Shown here: piece after piece, positions 60,467-64,000 of the stretch
How the letters are laid out: each line of letters begins with the position of its first letter
Position numbering within the stretch: the stretch's first letter is position 1
Assembly: GCA_023053545.1 (NCBI GenBank)
Contig: JAKZAN010000006.1
Location: 8,774,351 to 8,838,350, forward strand
Length of the DNA: 64,000 bases
Source: Lepidurus packardi
Taxonomy: Eukaryota; Arthropoda; Branchiopoda; Notostraca; Triopsidae
Reading direction: 5' to 3'
Position numbers and translations under genes: made by a program
Notes under the pieces: model-generated
Databases searched by the model: none
Told to the model about the DNA's origin: nothing
What the model saw: the letters and a program-made list of their open reading frames with translations, nothing else

Positions 60467-61736
60467 TTCACTTTGACCCCTTCTTTTTTAAGCACAAAAT
60501 TGCGCTGTAAAAGGCTCTCTCTTAGTCTCTTTCACGTATTGCATTTATCCACGATGACATGCACGTTCGAACGTTCGAACGGCTGAATGGGTTAGGGAGA
60601 CGTTGAACTTCAGTCGCGTAGTTTTTCATTCCAGCGAAACTTTTAGAGATTGGATTTGGTGTCAGATTACCGTTTGGTCGACCTTTATTTTAGCTGCAGG
60701 GACCAACTTAGTGAAAACTGTATCGCTTTCACCTGTTTAAGGTGCGCTTGATTATACACGCACGCTAATATTTATTTCCGTAATGACGCACATGTAAGAA
60801 TATTTTAGATGGCGAATCTAAATGTGTAGACAAAATGCATATGTATATATTTGTGTCGAGGGGAAACTTTTATAACCACAAGGGCAGCAAGTACATTACA
60901 CAACGAAAGAATATTTGACAACTTTCACTGTGATTTTCTGTCTGTTCATTGTAATTGATTGACACCGATTTGTCCAGCTGTTTTATGATATTACTATTGA
61001 AATCTTGCGACTTTTATTGTTGTGCAGTAGGATTACTTAAAATGCACTCGAAAAAGTAACTATTTTTCACATATTTGTTTACTTGTTTTGAAACCATAGC
61101 GACAGTCGAACAAAAGTCACGACATTTTCGGGCATTTGTGAGAAAGTTTTATAGTGATGAAGTTTAATTAAACACAGTAATTTATTTTTTTAATCAATCT
61201 GCATGTAATTTTTTATTTATCTTGTCTTGTTTTCGCCTTTGTTATATTTTTGATTATCAATAGAAGGGGAAAGCTCTCTTTCTACTAATACTTAAGCACC
61301 CATATTCTTTATCTTAGTTAGCCGTAAAATTCGTGCCGCTTTCTTAGATGTGTCTATAAAACAGCTCATTGGTTTTCTTTCTGAGCACGAAAAACGGCAC
61401 AAGAAATGGGACCATATACAATCTGATAACTTCTTACTATAGTTGCTATTCTTTTCTTAGGGAAAGAGAAATTTGAAACTTGGAGGAGAATGGGCGGGGT
61501 ATATTCCACTAAATAATTATTTACTCAGTTAATATGAATAGTTCACATTGAGGTTCTTCAACCAGTACAATTAATTTGATCTGCTCTATAACATATATTT
61601 TTCATTTCGAGCCCTTACTCCCCCTTTAAATTTGATGCTAGCGCTTGACTAGTGTCTCGTGTAAGCTTGCTTTATAGCATAGGCTCATTAAGATGTACAA
61701 AATAAATAACAGAGTGTGTTCTCTTTTAATTTTATA

Positions 61737-61742
61737 TTTATT
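61737..61742 (-). terminator. Probable poly(A) signal of paralogue 3
   Basis: AATAAA on the minus strand 65 nt after the stop codon of paralogue 3. Confidence 0.55.
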
Positions 61743-61806
61743 TCAATTCTTCCTACTATAGTGTGGGTCAGATACAATTTATAGCAAATCCAGCTTGCTT
61801 AGAAAT

Positions 61807-63235
61807 TTAGTAGTGTGGGCGCATGAAACCGTGGCCTACAGCTGCTGGTGCACTGTGTACTGCGTAAGCGTACGGCTGCATTACGACCGATCCCGCTTGG
61901 TGACTGTAGCTTCCATGGCCACCGTGGTCACCACCAAAACTATTTGCAAACACAGAGTTTCAAAGCTAAAAGAATAGATTCCCTATTATTGCACTTACTC
62001 GCCACCATGACCGTATCCACCGCCGCCGCCGCCGCCGCCGCCTCCACCAGAATGACCACCAGAATGACCACCATATCCGCCTCCTCCTCCTCCGCCGCCG
62101 CCGCCACCTCCGTGTCCGCCGTCGGATCCGCCCTTCTTGGATTTAGAGCTTTTGCTGCCATGAGAACCTGAGAGCACATGTTTAATTAGGATGTCGAAAG
62201 GACACATTGTTGTTCGGCTTCTCACCTTTCTTGTCGTAACTGCTCTTGTGATCATCGTGGTTGTCATAGTATTTACCCTTGTCATCGTATCCTTTCTTGG
62301 AGTGTTCGTCGTTATCCTTTCCACCCTAAATGAAACAAATGTTGTGGTGAAACAATTGTGATCAGCCGTAACGGAATACTACATACTTTATAGCTGTTTC
62401 CGTAATGTTTGTCTCCCTTGTCGGAATCGTGAAAGGAATGATGTTCATCATAATTTTTGTAGTGCTTGGAGTCATCTTTGTCGTCGTGAAACTTCTCGTT
62501 CTTTTTGTACTCCTCCTTATGATAAACATCTTTGTGACCCTGTTAACATTGTGAAAGCATTACGTAACTATACATCGGTCATTTGTGTCTCAATTACTTT
62601 GGTGCTATGACCTTTTTTGGAGTGTCCTTTGTCTCCTTTTTCGTGACCTTTCTTGCCCTTTTCTCCCTTATCGGAATGACCCCAGCTCTTTTCCTTGTAG
62701 TCTTCGCCTACATAAACGCACAACAATTAAAATCCGGTACGCCTTTTTTTTACGCTAAAACGTACCTTTGTAGTTCTTTCCACCTTTGTCGTAGTGATCT
62801 TCATGTTGCGACTTGGCGTGGTCTCCCTTTTTACTTCCCTATAAATTATAAGTATTTCATAGAGAATAACGAACAAGATTAGGCTAGAGAGTTACTTTAT
62901 GCCCGCTATCGTCATGGTGACCTTTAGCTTCTTTATGAGATTCTTCTTCCTCGTGTCCGTGCCCTCCATATCCTGGAGTAGAGGTTTAAAGTTTCATATT
63001 TGTATAAATTTAAGATAATGCTCTTTACCTGAAGCTGCTACGGTAAGATCTTCATGTTCTCCAAGTGGGGCGGCTACCCAACTGTTTTCAGCCGGAGTTG
63101 ACTTGGCTGTCACAATAGCTGCAGCTACTACCACACTCAGGCACTGAAAAGATGTTAAAAAGAACTTATTTCAGCGTCCATATTATGGATTGACTTTAAT
63201 TTAATACTTACCACGCACAGTTGCCAGGACCCCAT
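61807..63235 (-). CDS. Secreted Gly/His/Lys-rich protein, paralogue 3
   Basis: Nine exons: 63212-63235, 63029-63143, 62896-62972, 62766-62838, 62598-62707, 62387-62539, 62226-62325, 61999-62167, 61807-61939; 954 nt, 317 residues. Signal peptide MGSWQLCVCLSVVVAAAIVT. Exons 4-7 (73, 110, 153 and 100 nt) have exactly the lengths of paralogues 1 and 2. Core blocks: HEEEESHKEAKGHHDDSGHK, GEDYKEKSWGHSDKGEKGKK, GHSTKGHKDVYHKEEYKKNE. The eighth exon is almost pure Gly with HSGGHSGG and ends GYGHGGE. The last exon encodes FGGDHGGHGSYSHQAGSVVM and ends RPHY, as in paralogue 2 but without its mini-exons. Probably extracellular and structural, co-expressed with paralogue 2. Confidence 0.9.
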
Positions 63236-64000
63236 GGTTTTAAATTGGATTCTGCTTCAACTGGTTACTGTCTTACTGGTAAGACAGCAGAGGAAGAAGT
63301 GAATAATCAACCGGATAAACTGGTCCTTTTATATCAGCTGGACTCTTGCCCTATGAGGAATCTTTAAGATCGAAAACTTAAGCGCACTCTTTTCTCGTTT
63401 TTGAGAAAATGGGTTTGTCGACAATGTCATGCACGGCCGAGAGGTAGCTGTCAGCTTTCTTCCGTGTTTTAACAATAGACGTGATCTCGTCATGGGGGCA
63501 TGTTTCTAGCAGCTACAGCTACATTCTGTACTTCCATTCATTTTTCGAGTGCGAGACGAATTTAGATCCATTAAGGTAGATAAATGGTTCTTAAATAGGT
63601 CTAGAAAGTGCCGAATCCCGAAGGGTTTCGCTCAGACAATTTTATATATTTAAAAAAAGAATTAGTCCGTTTAATTTAGGTTTCCAGAAGCTTTAGTTAT
63701 TCACATAGAAAAAACGCAACTATTGTTTCTAAGCTAAAACCCATTCTGGACTTCGTGGGACAATTTCAAAGGGTAATTTGACGTAGGCCACATAAGAAGT
63801 TAAACACTACGTAAACTGGGTCGAGAACCTAGAGAAACTTTTCCCAATGACTAGTTAGAAAAGTATCGTGTATCTTTTGTGTTTTGGTTCATCTGGCCGA
63901 TTTAGACGCGACGTTTTTAATTCATTTTGCCGACAAAACGTGGAGCCTGAATGAGCTGATCTATCTTGACTTTCGATACCCAGCTGAATACCGCAAGAAT
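63236..64000. other. Right end of window, 5' flank of paralogue 3
   Basis: Apart from the core promoter at 63301-63335, I see no gene, RNA gene or repeat up to the window end. Confidence 0.5.
63301..63335 (-). promoter_or_regulatory. Core promoter of paralogue 3
   Basis: TATAAAA at 63329-63335 and initiator-like GATTATTCAC at 63301-63310 (start A about 63306), spaced 29 nt, as in paralogue 2. Predicted 5' UTR about 71 nt. Confidence 0.7.

Larger units (their letters stand above)
60372..61806. other. Intergenic between paralogues 2 and 3
   Basis: 1.4 kb: promoter of paralogue 2 on the left (listed separately) and 3' UTR of paralogue 3 on the right, with AATAAA on the minus strand at 61737-61742. 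AT-rich, no other feature recognised. Confidence 0.5.

Overview
The window is nuclear DNA of an arthropod, most likely a hexapod. The evidence is an arginine kinase gene, GT-AG introns as short as 57 bp, insect-type secreted Gly/His/Lys-rich proteins, a tRNA-Ala cluster transcribed from internal promoters, pogo/Tigger-type transposons, and a CTAA-rich tract reminiscent of the TTAGG telomere motif. I cannot name the species. I built each gene model by joining exons by eye at GT-AG sites; the total coding length of every complete model is a multiple of three.

Left part (1-17.2 kb): compact housekeeping genes, all on the minus strand. In order they are a TASK/TWIK-like two-pore K+ channel (cut by the window edge), WDR48/UAF1, arginine kinase, a small single-TM reading frame of unknown identity, an unrecognised 4-exon gene, a CTDSPL2-type CTD phosphatase, and KTI12.

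Middle (17.6-23.1 kb): a repeat block. A tandem array holds nine intact tRNA-Ala(AGC) genes and one degenerate copy, with a period of about 212 bp. It is flanked by a decayed Tigger-like transposase, interrupted by a 1,236-bp element with TIRs, and bordered on the right by another pogo-like remnant. The last two elements sit at the equivalent TA in the array spacer.

23.4-41.4 kb: one large minus-strand gene encoding a USP53/USP54 (Drosophila echinus-type) deubiquitinase of about 1,810 residues in 9 coding exons. It has a 9-kb first coding intron that I could not fill with any recognisable gene. 41.4-49.2 kb is apparently gene-free.

Right part (49.2-63.3 kb): a cluster of secreted-protein genes. 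Two plus-strand genes encode disordered secreted proteins; the second carries two Cys modules, each after a basic processing site. Three minus-strand paralogues (52.5, 58.5 and 61.8 kb) encode Gly/His/Lys-rich extracellular proteins with almost identical exon lengths. The middle paralogue gained three symmetric Gly/His mini-exons. TATA plus initiator motifs are visible for four of the five. A 350-bp TIR element (MITE-like) lies just left of this trio. A structural, cuticle or matrix, role is likely but inferred.
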